Shown here in pieces: positions 9,038 through 16,722 of a stretch of DNA of 64,000 nt (positions within the stretch are counted from its first letter, which is position 1; every line of letters starts with the position of its first letter). The DNA is from an uncultured Bacteroidota bacterium (GTDB taxonomy: Bacteria > Bacteroidota > Bacteroidia > Bacteroidales > P3): assembly GCA_902800395.1 (NCBI GenBank), contig CADCEC010000001.1, forward strand, positions 124,001 through 188,000, read 5' to 3'. Made by a program: the position numbers and the translations under genes. The notes beneath the pieces were generated by a model. The model was not told the origin of the DNA, ran no database searches, and saw only the letters and a list, made by a program, of their open reading frames with translations.

Positions 9038-9166
9038 TTAGTCAATGTTCCAATAGGCTTCAGGATCACCATCGAGGGCATCATAAATGTCATCGTCACT
9101 CCAACCTTCCACATCGTGGACATAGGTTCCTGCAAACTCGGATTCGTCTTCGTAATCGTCGTACAT
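9038..9166 (-). CDS. acidic microprotein, first gene of the SSB-like operon
   Basis: The 42-residue protein reads MYDDYEDESEFAGTYVHDVE and ends in DALDGDPEAYWNID. Strongly acidic, it resembles short Bacteroidetes proteins ending in GDPxAYWNID that I recall as conserved but unnamed. It sits directly downstream of the promoter at 9229-9263 and immediately before the next small gene. The AGGGATAA near the start could help ribosome binding. Acidic proteins of this kind can act as DNA mimics or inhibitors, but that is speculation. Confidence 0.6.
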   Translation of the reverse strand: MYDDYEDESEFAGTYVHDVEGWSDDDIYDALDGDPEAYWNID

Positions 9167-9228
9167 AATCTTATCCCTGATACGTGTCGGGCGCAACTGT
9201 TAGGTTAAACAATCTTTTTTTCTGACTG

Positions 9229-9263
9229 CAAATATATAGTGGTCATGCGCAACTAATTTGCGC
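9229..9263 (-). promoter_or_regulatory. promoter with GCGCAA-N5-TTGCGC operator (site a)
   Basis: On the minus strand GCGCAA-N5-TTGCGC (9247-9263, arms extended to 8 bp) is followed after exactly 10 nt by the -7 element TATATTTG (9229-9236). The palindrome occupies the place of the usual -33 element. The promoter drives the acidic microprotein, small protein and DUF3127 operon. Confidence 0.75.
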
Positions 9264-9274
9264 ATCGTCAAAAA

Positions 9275-9898
9275 TCACTGACGTTCAGGTATTACGAACC
9301 CGACTTGCTGCTTCTTCACAGGGAATTGGCTGGCTACCCTGTCGGCATTGGCCTGCATGCCCTGCATCGTCTCGTTAATCTTTTCGAAAGCAAAACGGTA
9401 CTCTTCAAGAAAGTCCTTAGCGTTCTTCACCGAGGTCTCCACCATACAGCTGAAATGATCCCCATAGAACTTCACCGTAGTATGGTCATAATTGGCGTTG
9501 CACTCTGTGGCCAGCACGCACCATCCCTCCGGCTGCACATCGTTGATGACCTCGGGGGCGAACTCACACATGAAATGCACACGCTTCAATCCGTGAGTGC
9601 CGTTGTTCCATAGCCGAGCCTTCAAGGTAAGCTTCCCCTGCTTTACCAAGATGCTATCATCCTTCTTTTTGCAGGCCAATCCGGCCTTTTTGAGCTGTGC
9701 TATCGCTTGGTCGGAGAAGTCGTGCTTCTGCTTCATGCTTAGTGTGAGGTATGCGCACCATACAAGTACCGCCGCCGCACCCGAAATGACGAACCTCACC
9801 ATCATGTCCTCCACTATACCGGCACCCAGCAGGGCAACGGTCATAACGATGGTGCAGATGATGCTGATATGGGTAAAGATGGTCTTAGTGTTCTTCAT
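9275..9898 (-). CDS. membrane-anchored protein with YbjN-like cytosolic domain
   Basis: ATG 9898 was chosen because it follows the promoter at 9933-9967. The 207-residue product has two predicted membrane helices (about 8-27 and 32-53) and a cytosolic domain of about 150 residues. The pattern LKKAGLACKKKDDSILVKQG, then CEFAPEVINDVQ and FAFEKINETM, loosely resembles YbjN / type III chaperone-like folds. That similarity is only suggestive. The gene has its own copy of the palindromic operator, so it is probably co-regulated with the SSB-like operon downstream. Part of its leader recurs at 11.4 kb. Confidence 0.55.
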   Translation of the reverse strand: MKNTKTIFTHISIICTIVMTVALLGAGIVEDMMVRFVISGAAAVLVWCAYLTLSMKQKHDFSDQAIAQLKKAGLACKKKDDSILVKQGKLTLKARLWNNGTHGLKRVHFMCEFAPEVINDVQPEGWCVLATECNANYDHTTVKFYGDHFSCMVETSVKNAKDFLEEYRFAFEKINETMQGMQANADRVASQFPVKKQQVGFVIPERQ

Positions 9899-9932
9899 AT
9901 TCGGTTTGTTTTGGTTTGTTGTTTTTCGGTTG

Positions 9933-9967
9933 CAAAAATACAGTCGACTTGCGCAATCTTTTTGCGC
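9933..9967 (-). promoter_or_regulatory. promoter with GCGCAA-N5-TTGCGC operator (site b)
   Basis: The palindrome at 9951-9967 is followed after 10 nt by the -7 element TATTTTTG (9933-9940, minus strand). The start codon of the membrane protein gene at 9898 lies 34 nt downstream. Confidence 0.75.
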
Positions 9968-10043
9968 CAATGGGAGTTTATGTTTTAAACTATAAAAAAT
10001 TACCAGAAAATTACATTTAAAAATATAAAAAATCATATATTTC

Positions 10044-10073
10044 TTGCATTTTCAAATATAAATTGTATCTTTG
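10044..10073 (+). promoter_or_regulatory. promoter for the AAA ATPase gene
   Basis: TTG at 10044-10046, a 19-nt spacer and TATCTTTG at 10066-10073 match the Bacteroidetes consensus. It lacks the palindromic operator found at the surrounding promoters. Confidence 0.65.
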
Positions 10074-10099
10074 CAACAAAATAATAACATTGTTGTATT

Positions 10100-11305
10100 A
10101 TGGATACGTCTGAATTACAGCCACTTTTCGACAATTATCATCGTAAGATTTCCAAAATAGATTTGCGATTCAAGCGCTACCTCTATTATCAAATCAACTG
10201 GGACAGCCGATTCATCGGCATCAAAGGTCCTCGCGGCGTTGGCAAAACCACCATGCTTTTGCAGCATATCCTGAAGAACTATGCCGACATCGACCAGACG
10301 CTATATGCTTCGCTCGACGACCTCTGGTTTGCCTCGCACTCTTTGATGGATCTTGTGGATTGGGCTTGGCAACATGGGGTTATGCGGCTGTATCTCGACG
10401 AGGTGCACCGTTACGACCAGTGGGCAGCAACGCTGAAAAACATCTACGACAGCTACCCCGACATGAGCATCGTATATACCAGCAGTTCGCTGCTGATTAT
10501 GGACAATGCCAAAGTGGATCTCTCGCGCCGTCAGACAGTCTACACACTTTATGGCATGTCGTTTCGTGAATACCTCATGCTGGAAGGAGTAATCTCCCTC
10601 GATGCCATTCCGCTCGAGGAGTTGCTGCAAGAACATGTGCGGCACGCCATGCGGATAACCAAGGCCATCAAAGTCGCTCCACTGTTCGAGGAATACCTGC
10701 ATCATGGGTATTATCCTTTTTATAGAGAATCCATCGAGGACTTCCCCATGCGTCTTCGCGAGACGATATCGGTGGTGATCGATTCCGACTTGCCTGCTGT
10801 CGAAAATGTGTCCTTTGAGACCCTTCAGAAAGTCAAACGACTTCTGATGATCATAAGTGAGCGAGTGCCATTCGAACCCAACATGTCGGAACTGTGGAAA
10901 CAACTTTCCACCAACAACGAGTTGGGATTGCGTATGCTTTATGCCCTCGACAAAGCACAACTATTAGGGCTGCTCACCGCCCATGCCAAGAGCTACAAAA
11001 ATCTTGTAAAACCAGATAAAGTCTTTCTTGGAAATCCGAACCTCATGCATGTGCTCTGTCCCAATGTAGAAAAAGGCAACGAGCGGGAAACCTTTTTCTT
11101 TAGCCAGCTGATGGTGACTGGCAATGTAAAATATCCCCGACGGGGCGATTTCCTTGTTGAAGACAAATACCTGTTTGAGGTAGGCGGCAAGGGTAAGACT
11201 TTCGACCAGATTTCCGACGAGCCCGACAGTTTCCTGGCCCTCGACGATGTTGAAGTCGGTCACGGCAACCGTATACCGTTATGGATGTTTGGACTGCTGT
11301 TCTGA
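10100..11305 (+). CDS. AAA_14/DUF4143-type ATP-binding protein
   Basis: This 401-residue protein has Walker A GIKGPRGVGKTT near residue 41 and Walker B LYLDEVHRYDQW. The sensor-like segment SIVYTSSSLLIMD and the LYGMSFREYLML motif are typical of AAA_14 ATPases fused to DUF4143. The C-terminal region has YPRRGDFLV followed by LFEVGGKGK, a D...ExxxK arrangement like PD-(D/E)XK nucleases. Such proteins are common in Bacteroidetes accessory regions, and their role is unclear. It is the only large plus-strand gene between 7.5 and 22 kb and has its own promoter without the palindrome. Its 3' end overlaps a minus-strand gene remnant, which suggests it was inserted there. Confidence 0.8.
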   Translation: MDTSELQPLFDNYHRKISKIDLRFKRYLYYQINWDSRFIGIKGPRGVGKTTMLLQHILKNYADIDQTLYASLDDLWFASHSLMDLVDWAWQHGVMRLYLDEVHRYDQWAATLKNIYDSYPDMSIVYTSSSLLIMDNAKVDLSRRQTVYTLYGMSFREYLMLEGVISLDAIPLEELLQEHVRHAMRITKAIKVAPLFEEYLHHGYYPFYRESIEDFPMRLRETISVVIDSDLPAVENVSFETLQKVKRLLMIISERVPFEPNMSELWKQLSTNNELGLRMLYALDKAQLLGLLTAHAKSYKNLVKPDKVFLGNPNLMHVLCPNVEKGNERETFFFSQLMVTGNVKYPRRGDFLVEDKYLFEVGGKGKTFDQISDEPDSFLALDDVEVGHGNRIPLWMFGLLF

Positions 11306-11374
11306 CAGTAGCAAGCTATACATCGTCCCTTTTGTGATGCTGATACGGACGAAGGTGAGGTTGTTGTTCTTCAT
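11279..11374 (-). pseudogene. truncated gene start with operator-controlled promoter
   Basis: A 31-codon frame begins MKNNNLTFVRISITKGTMYS and soon stops. Its leader and promoter closely resemble those of the membrane protein gene at 9898, with near-identical CCGAAAACAACAAACC blocks. The downstream part overlaps the 3' end of the AAA ATPase gene on the other strand. I read it as the stub of a paralogue or duplicated promoter whose body was lost when the ATPase gene arrived. Confidence 0.35.
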
Positions 11375-11407
11375 AATCGGTATGTTTTGGTTTGTTGTTT
11401 TCGGCTG

Positions 11408-11442
11408 CAAAAGTACGATTGACTTGCGCAGTCTTTTTTCGC
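11408..11442 (-). promoter_or_regulatory. promoter with degenerate operator (site c)
   Basis: GCGCAG-N5-TTTCGC (11426-11442) matches the palindrome with one change in each arm. After 10 nt comes the -7 element TACTTTTG (11408-11415, minus strand). It now precedes only the 31-codon remnant. Confidence 0.55.
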
Positions 11443-11466
11443 CACTGTGTTTCTATTTGCGCAACT

Positions 11467-13575
11467 CTATGCGGCACAGGAGAGTTCGACCTTCTGCTTG
11501 GGATCTATTTTCTCATCCTTTTCCCCTATTTTGCGGACTTTCTTTATGAATGCGGAGTATATCACGCCGTTTCCCTTGGCATCGGAAAGCATCTTCGCAA
11601 AATCGGCATCAGACACCGAGGTGTTGTTGAATACTGCCACCAGTTCTTTGTCCTTGTCATCCTCCTTAATCTGGAGCTGAAGGTTGTTCTGAATAGCCTC
11701 CTTACGAATCCACACATAGGCCGGAACGTATTCAGGGCAGAGTTTGCAAAGCCGTTTGCAGATATCCATATTGGCCCGACCAAGTTGCTGGTTCAACTTT
11801 GCCTCAAAGAGATATTGCTTTTTGTCAATCGGCATCTTATCCTCCGACTTGGCAGACTTCTCCCGAATCTGGCTGACCACTTCAAGAGCCTCTATATATC
11901 GGCCCAACTCATACAAAGCTTTCCCTTTGATAAACATTGCCTCCAAGCAGGCTTTTCTTGCCAGAACCAAGTCGGCATAACCAATCGCTTCCTCAAAGCG
12001 ATTACCATACTGACACAATACCGCATTTAGAAAGTTGCAAGTCATGCTGCAATCTTTCAGCAGGGGAACACCCATTGTGGCTCCTTTCAGACAGTCATCA
12101 TCAAGCATCACATCAAACATCTTCTTGGCCATCAAAGCGGCATTGCGAAAATCACCACGGGTTATCTTGCAAAGCATCTGATCCAGACATGCCTTTGCAG
12201 CATTGTCATAGTCTTTGTTTGCCAAATACTTGTAGAAGTTCCTGCCGAAATCCAACTCATCATCAATCAGTGCCGTGTCATTGAAGGTGTTGGCAAATGC
12301 CTTTATCTCGGAGTTCTGCCTAATGTCATACCAACTGATGTTCTGGCTCAACGTCAGACCATCCAATGAGCGCAAACGGCTGATGGCAACGTATGCCTGA
12401 CCCGACAAGAAAGTGCCATGGGAAAGGTCGAAGTGCATACGGTCGAATGTCATCCCTTGTGATTTGTGAATGGTAATAGCCCAGGCCAGTTTCAGTGGAT
12501 ATTGTGTAAACGTTCCGATGACCTCGGCTTCAATCTTACGTGCGTCTTTATTGAAGGCTTTCTCCTTTGACTCCCAGGTCATCTTCTCCACATTCACTTC
12601 CTTCCCGTTCTCCAACTGGACGAGGATGCCCTCATCAGACAGTTCTTTCACTTTGGCGATGGTTCCATTAACGCAGCCGTGGGAATAGTCGTTACGACAG
12701 AAGATAACCTGAGCCCCAACCTTGAGTCTAAGCGTTTCGGGAACGGGAATATCCTTGGCTTTTATCTCGCCTTCCTTTTCGCCCTCATAGCAAAACTCTT
12801 CGGATTGTATCTCTTCCAACTTGGCCTCATTGATCCTATCGGCCACATCATTGCGGCTTGTAACAGTAATATAGTAGTCTTTTGCCGACATATTGTCGCA
12901 AACATGCTGGTTGAGAATATCCAAGTCCTCCCAAGTATTGCTTCCAAAACGCATACGATTCAGAATGTCGAGGAACACTTTGTCGTTTTGACGATATACA
13001 TGAGTGAATTCTATTTTAGGAAGAGGCATATGGCTGAACACAGAAGCCTTATAAAAGTATGGAATGCCGTCTCCATAAAGAGCGCGCAGCACCTCCTCAT
13101 CGACAGACCCGCGTTTCACAACCGGCGGCAATTGGAAGAGGTCTCCAACAAAAATCATCTGTTTACCCCCAAAAGGAAGATGAGTACTGAATACTGCACG
13201 GAGGAAACGGTCCATCCCATCCACCAAATCGCAGCGTACCATTGAGGCCTCATCTATAATGATGGTATCTGTCCTTTGCAGCAACAATCGCTTTTCATAG
13301 GGCACTTCCATCCTGGTAAACGGAGCTATCACCTCCAGAGGGAATCCAAAAAAGGAATGGATGGTTTGACCGCCAGCGTTAAGAGCTGCTATTCCGGTTG
13401 GGGCAAGAACAAGGAAGTTCTTGTTTATCTCCTCTTGAATCCTTTTTACGAAAGTGGTCTTACCGGTACCCGCCTTGCCAGTAATGAAGAGACTGGTGTT
13501 GGTATTGGCAACAAGGTCGTATGCCTTCTGCTGCTCAATATTTGTTTTGTCCAATGCGATTTCTTCGTTTTTCAT
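11467..13575 (-). CDS. PIF1-like helicase with C-terminal TPR-like region
   Basis: The ATG at 13575 gives 702 residues starting MKNEEIALDKTNIEQQ, and upstream codons precede the promoter and are rejected. Walker A ITGKAGTGKTT lies near residue 31, followed by LAPTGIAALNAGGQTIHSFF, Walker B IIIDEASMV and GDLFQLPPVV. The late helicase motif AITIHKSQGMTFDRM is followed by YVAISRLRSLDGL. This is a superfamily 1B PIF1/RecD-like DNA helicase. The last 230 or so residues are helical with TPR-like periodicity. It should unwind DNA or remove bound proteins or structures. Its promoter carries the palindromic operator (site d), linking it to the WYL regulator and SSB-like operon. Confidence 0.85.
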   Translation of the reverse strand: MKNEEIALDKTNIEQQKAYDLVANTNTSLFITGKAGTGKTTFVKRIQEEINKNFLVLAPTGIAALNAGGQTIHSFFGFPLEVIAPFTRMEVPYEKRLLLQRTDTIIIDEASMVRCDLVDGMDRFLRAVFSTHLPFGGKQMIFVGDLFQLPPVVKRGSVDEEVLRALYGDGIPYFYKASVFSHMPLPKIEFTHVYRQNDKVFLDILNRMRFGSNTWEDLDILNQHVCDNMSAKDYYITVTSRNDVADRINEAKLEEIQSEEFCYEGEKEGEIKAKDIPVPETLRLKVGAQVIFCRNDYSHGCVNGTIAKVKELSDEGILVQLENGKEVNVEKMTWESKEKAFNKDARKIEAEVIGTFTQYPLKLAWAITIHKSQGMTFDRMHFDLSHGTFLSGQAYVAISRLRSLDGLTLSQNISWYDIRQNSEIKAFANTFNDTALIDDELDFGRNFYKYLANKDYDNAAKACLDQMLCKITRGDFRNAALMAKKMFDVMLDDDCLKGATMGVPLLKDCSMTCNFLNAVLCQYGNRFEEAIGYADLVLARKACLEAMFIKGKALYELGRYIEALEVVSQIREKSAKSEDKMPIDKKQYLFEAKLNQQLGRANMDICKRLCKLCPEYVPAYVWIRKEAIQNNLQLQIKEDDKDKELVAVFNNTSVSDADFAKMLSDAKGNGVIYSAFIKKVRKIGEKDEKIDPKQKVELSCAA

Positions 13576-13602
13576 AATGGCGGGTTGTTTGTTTTTCGAG
13601 TG

Positions 13603-13637
13603 CAAAAATACTACGACCACGCGCAGTCTTTTTGCAC
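13603..13637 (-). promoter_or_regulatory. promoter with near-palindromic operator (site d)
   Basis: GCGCAG-N5-TTGCAC on the + strand (13621-13637), one change in each arm, lies 10 nt from the -7 element TATTTTTG (13603-13610, minus strand). It drives the PIF1-like helicase gene. Confidence 0.65.
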
Positions 13638-13643
13638 GGACAT

Positions 13644-13676
13644 AAAAATCCCCCACTTGCAATCCACAAATGAGGG
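13644..13676 (-). terminator. intrinsic terminator downstream of retron operon
   Basis: In the minus-strand transcript a 10-bp stem including two G-U pairs (arms CCCTCATTTG and CAAGTGGGGG, 7-nt loop) is followed by ATTTTT. It lies 29 nt after the small basic protein gene and just before the helicase promoter. Confidence 0.65.
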
Positions 13677-13704
13677 AATAATCAGGCGGTTATAAAAGCA
13701 GATG

Positions 13705-13866
13705 CTAATCCTCGGAATTGTCTCGATGCTTCCTTTTCCTGCTATACACCTTCTTGTTTTTCTTTATCCTGGTGCGTGCATGGAAACCATCACCGTGCAA
13801 CAGGCGTTCTATCTCGCGGTTCGCTCTGCGGGCAGCAAGTATTTCAATAGGTGCTTTTTTGTGCAT
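13705..13866 (-). CDS. small basic protein downstream of retron operon
   Basis: The 53-residue protein begins MHKKAPIEILAARRANREIE and ends with VYSRKRKHRDNSED. It is strongly basic, with an Arg/Lys-rich C-terminus that suggests nucleic-acid binding. Similar short Bacteroidetes proteins with KAPxEIL and YSRKRKH blocks are familiar to me but unnamed. It lies 52 nt after the last retron gene on the same strand and before a terminator, so it may be the fourth cistron of that transcript. It could instead be an unrelated resident gene. Confidence 0.6.
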   Translation of the reverse strand: MHKKAPIEILAARRANREIERLLHGDGFHARTRIKKNKKVYSRKRKHRDNSED

Positions 13867-13918
13867 AGTCTCATTCCTGCAGTTCCTCTTACAGTTATAT
13901 TAAACTAATAAATTTTCG

Positions 13919-15955
13919 TCAGAAAACTACTTTTGCCTTAAACAAATAATTGCGAGATAAAGAATCGTTGTCATCGTTTATATTAAGATTACATATCGTA
14001 ACTTTTTTTCCGAGTAATCGGTATTTTTCACAAGTTCTTGAATCTATCACACAATAGTCTCCACAATGATAGTATTTACCGTCTTTTTCAACCGTATATT
14101 CTTGATTCTTCATCTCTCGCATTTTGTCATAAATAGAGTCTATCTGATAATTACTCATACCATCTTCACCTTCTTCCACTACACCAAAGAAAGATTCGTG
14201 TATGTTTTTTTTATCGAGCATGAATGTCAAGAAATCAGTAATACAATCAATGTCGCTTTTTGAAACTGCACCTTTCGGTGGATGCGCGGCTTTTTGGTTT
14301 CGACAATCTCGAATAGATGACCATTGCCAGGTATTTCCTTTGAGGTCTGGACGATTATATAATAAAGATAATACTGCCACCGCTTTGTAATTGGTATCCT
14401 TTTTTATTATCTTTCCTTCAGGCACTCTATCTCTATGGGGGAAATGATTAATTTTACAGCCACCTTCTACTACTTGCGTCACCCAAACACCTTCCTTGTC
14501 CTTGTCCCACCTCACCACAGTCTGAGAATGGTTGCCGTTAATAATATAATCATCAACATATTCAATATCAAGACACCCATCTCCATGAACATATATATTG
14601 TTTAATAGTTCTTCCAAAATAATATATAATTGAAGATAGGCATGCGCCAGATACTCTTTGTCTTCTTTGTAAATCATATCGAAAGCCACATCAACGTAGC
14701 TTTTAATCTCATCCTCCTTCCCGATAAAAAAACCACTTTGGTCTATAAGTTTCTTTATATCATCAAATTTCTTGTATATTGATTTAAGGAAACCACCTCT
14801 CTTTAGAAACAGGGCTATCTTTTCACATAAATCATCAATCTGCATCTTTGTTTCTTCTTTAAAGAGGGCATTGTCTGGTGAATCTTTTATAAAAACGTAA
14901 TCATATGGGAAGTCTCTGTAACTACGATCTTTATTTGAGGCGGAAAAAGCAATAACTTGTATACCTTTATTTTTATTTTTTATTTTTTCCAAGATTTTAT
15001 TTCCGGATAGCTCTTTCCTATCTAAATCATTTCTCGAATCATCCTCATGTAATCGTAAATCGAGCAAAACCACATCGGGATTGATGTTTTCTACCTGTCC
15101 ATCAACATAATTAATTAAATCTTTTCTTTCTAAAAATCTTTTAAAATCTTCACCAATTGAAACAAAATGTTTGTCATCTGTTTCTTTTATCATTCTTTTA
15201 AAAAACGGCTCCCATTTGTCTGCTTCATCGTCAACCAATAATATTTTTGCGTTCTCGTTGTTTATTGGGTCAATTGCATACTTCTCTTCTTCTACTTGTT
15301 GTGTTCTGTACATCCCAACTTGTTTCATGTATTTAAAGTACAAAACATTAGATAGCGTCATGTCCTTTTCTGGAATTTTATCTTCTATTCCGACTTTTTT
15401 AAACCAATGATACCGACACCAAGAGTTTGCAATGGAATGCCTTGTGCCATACATGGCAGGAGGTGTTATCTTCATTTTTTTCAAAAAAGTCGCATATGCA
15501 TCATCCGGCATTTCTGAGTTTTCTCCAATCTTACTTTCAATGACACTCAAAAGTGAATCCAATTCATCAGATGTTTGCAATGACGAATAAAACACCCAAG
15601 GAGTGAATAGGAATTCTCCATACTCTGACAACTTGGCCACCTGTCCAATTGGATCAGGACCGATAAAAATGATCGGCTTTCTGCTGAATCCCCATTCTGG
15701 CGTCAATCTTAAATGGATTGCAACAACTATACCGAGCAGCCCTGAGTAATGGTCTCGATCCAATGAATAAGGAAGAATTATGCAATCACATTCTTTATAT
15801 TTACCCATTTCTTTCGATATGAGATTCGAAACGAAGGTGTCGAAATACGTAGTGATGTCATCGGAAGAAACAGCTGTTGAAATAACATATTCCGAATTAC
15901 ATGATGTTATTTCATCCGGTAGTATATCGTTGTCAAAGAAAAGTGGACGTCTCAT
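13919..15955 (-). CDS. retron-associated protein with response-regulator receiver domain
   Basis: This 678-residue protein is the last of three overlapping retron genes. The first 230 residues are unfamiliar. Residues about 236-360 form a receiver (REC) domain with all core positions: ILLVDDEAD (acidic pair 242-243), VVLLDLRL (phospho-acceptor Asp299), IAFSAS (Ser338 region) and VFIKDS (Lys357). The C-terminal 300 residues are probably helical, with LQLYIILEELLNNIYVHGDG and no motif I can name. The start overlaps the end of the preceding gene by 4 nt. The gene is AT-rich. It is the likely effector or signal-sensing part of the retron, with no partner kinase visible nearby. Confidence 0.75.
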   Translation of the reverse strand: MRRPLFFDNDILPDEITSCNSEYVISTAVSSDDITTYFDTFVSNLISKEMGKYKECDCIILPYSLDRDHYSGLLGIVVAIHLRLTPEWGFSRKPIIFIGPDPIGQVAKLSEYGEFLFTPWVFYSSLQTSDELDSLLSVIESKIGENSEMPDDAYATFLKKMKITPPAMYGTRHSIANSWCRYHWFKKVGIEDKIPEKDMTLSNVLYFKYMKQVGMYRTQQVEEEKYAIDPINNENAKILLVDDEADKWEPFFKRMIKETDDKHFVSIGEDFKRFLERKDLINYVDGQVENINPDVVLLDLRLHEDDSRNDLDRKELSGNKILEKIKNKNKGIQVIAFSASNKDRSYRDFPYDYVFIKDSPDNALFKEETKMQIDDLCEKIALFLKRGGFLKSIYKKFDDIKKLIDQSGFFIGKEDEIKSYVDVAFDMIYKEDKEYLAHAYLQLYIILEELLNNIYVHGDGCLDIEYVDDYIINGNHSQTVVRWDKDKEGVWVTQVVEGGCKINHFPHRDRVPEGKIIKKDTNYKAVAVLSLLYNRPDLKGNTWQWSSIRDCRNQKAAHPPKGAVSKSDIDCITDFLTFMLDKKNIHESFFGVVEEGEDGMSNYQIDSIYDKMREMKNQEYTVEKDGKYYHCGDYCVIDSRTCEKYRLLGKKVTICNLNINDDNDSLSRNYLFKAKVVF

Positions 15956-16722
15956 ATTCTTGAAATGATTAGATCGATTTGGCGATTTAGTTCGTTCAAA
16001 TACTTTTCCTCTTTGTTTTCACGCAGAATTCCTGTTTGTTTTAAACTATCATCAACAAGGGAAAACTCTGACTGAAATCCCTTCTGGGTCTTTGTGGCCT
16101 CCTTGTCTTCGTTGAATATATCGCCCAATTCTTTTATTTCTCCATTAATTGTGTTTCTAAGATTTATAATATCTTGACGTTTGTAATCATCGGTAGTGAA
16201 TTCATTATACCCGAAATAGTGAATTTGTCTTCTTGCCTCCAATAAAAATGATAAAAGCCAGTTGTCCCCATCCACCAAATACAAAAGGTTTATAGACTCA
16301 TTTGTCTTATTCTTCTCTAAAAAGTCAATGAGATTTTTCGAGTATAATAATTCCGCATTTATAGTCATACTTGTCTTTCTCGATATAGGGTCAAAACTAT
16401 ATAATGTTTCGGGCGTACCACCACTGAAGAAAACGACGTCTTTCTTATGAGTTTGTGGTAATTTTTTTAATTCTTCTTCTTTAGCTTCTCCCAGATCCTC
16501 TCGAACAAACGATGTATGAATCATTAGAAGATCAAAGCTATCAATAAAGTACGAGGGTAACGTATCGCTTCCTTTCGATCTTATAAGATCGTCAATAACA
16601 ACTTGTTTGGCTAATGAAACCCCATCTTGACGTAATCTATTAAAATCTTTCAGAAGATTTTTCCTTTCAAGGCTATCTTCTAATCTCTTGATTTTATTCT
16701 CAACAATCAGTACTCTTCTCAT
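15952..16722 (-). CDS. retron-associated receiver-like protein
   Basis: The 256-residue product opens RRVLIVENKIKRLEDSLERK. It has FDLLMIHTSF where a receiver would carry the phospho-acceptor Asp, then VVFFSGGTPE. The strand order fits a receiver fold, but the catalytic Asp residues are missing, so this looks like a pseudo-receiver. The C-terminal part is helical and charged (REETxEKYLNELNRQIDLI-like end). It overlaps the RT gene by 23 nt and the next gene by 4 nt, so translation is probably coupled. I infer that it is a partner or inhibitor of the REC-containing protein. Confidence 0.6.
   Translation of the reverse strand: MRRVLIVENKIKRLEDSLERKNLLKDFNRLRQDGVSLAKQVVIDDLIRSKGSDTLPSYFIDSFDLLMIHTSFVREDLGEAKEEELKKLPQTHKKDVVFFSGGTPETLYSFDPISRKTSMTINAELLYSKNLIDFLEKNKTNESINLLYLVDGDNWLLSFLLEARRQIHYFGYNEFTTDDYKRQDIINLRNTINGEIKELGDIFNEDKEATKTQKGFQSEFSLVDDSLKQTGILRENKEEKYLNELNRQIDLIISRI

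Noticed and set aside
13702-13908. Plus-strand frames of 61-68 codons
   Set aside because: They lie opposite the 53-residue basic protein gene, which has a more convincing composition and position.
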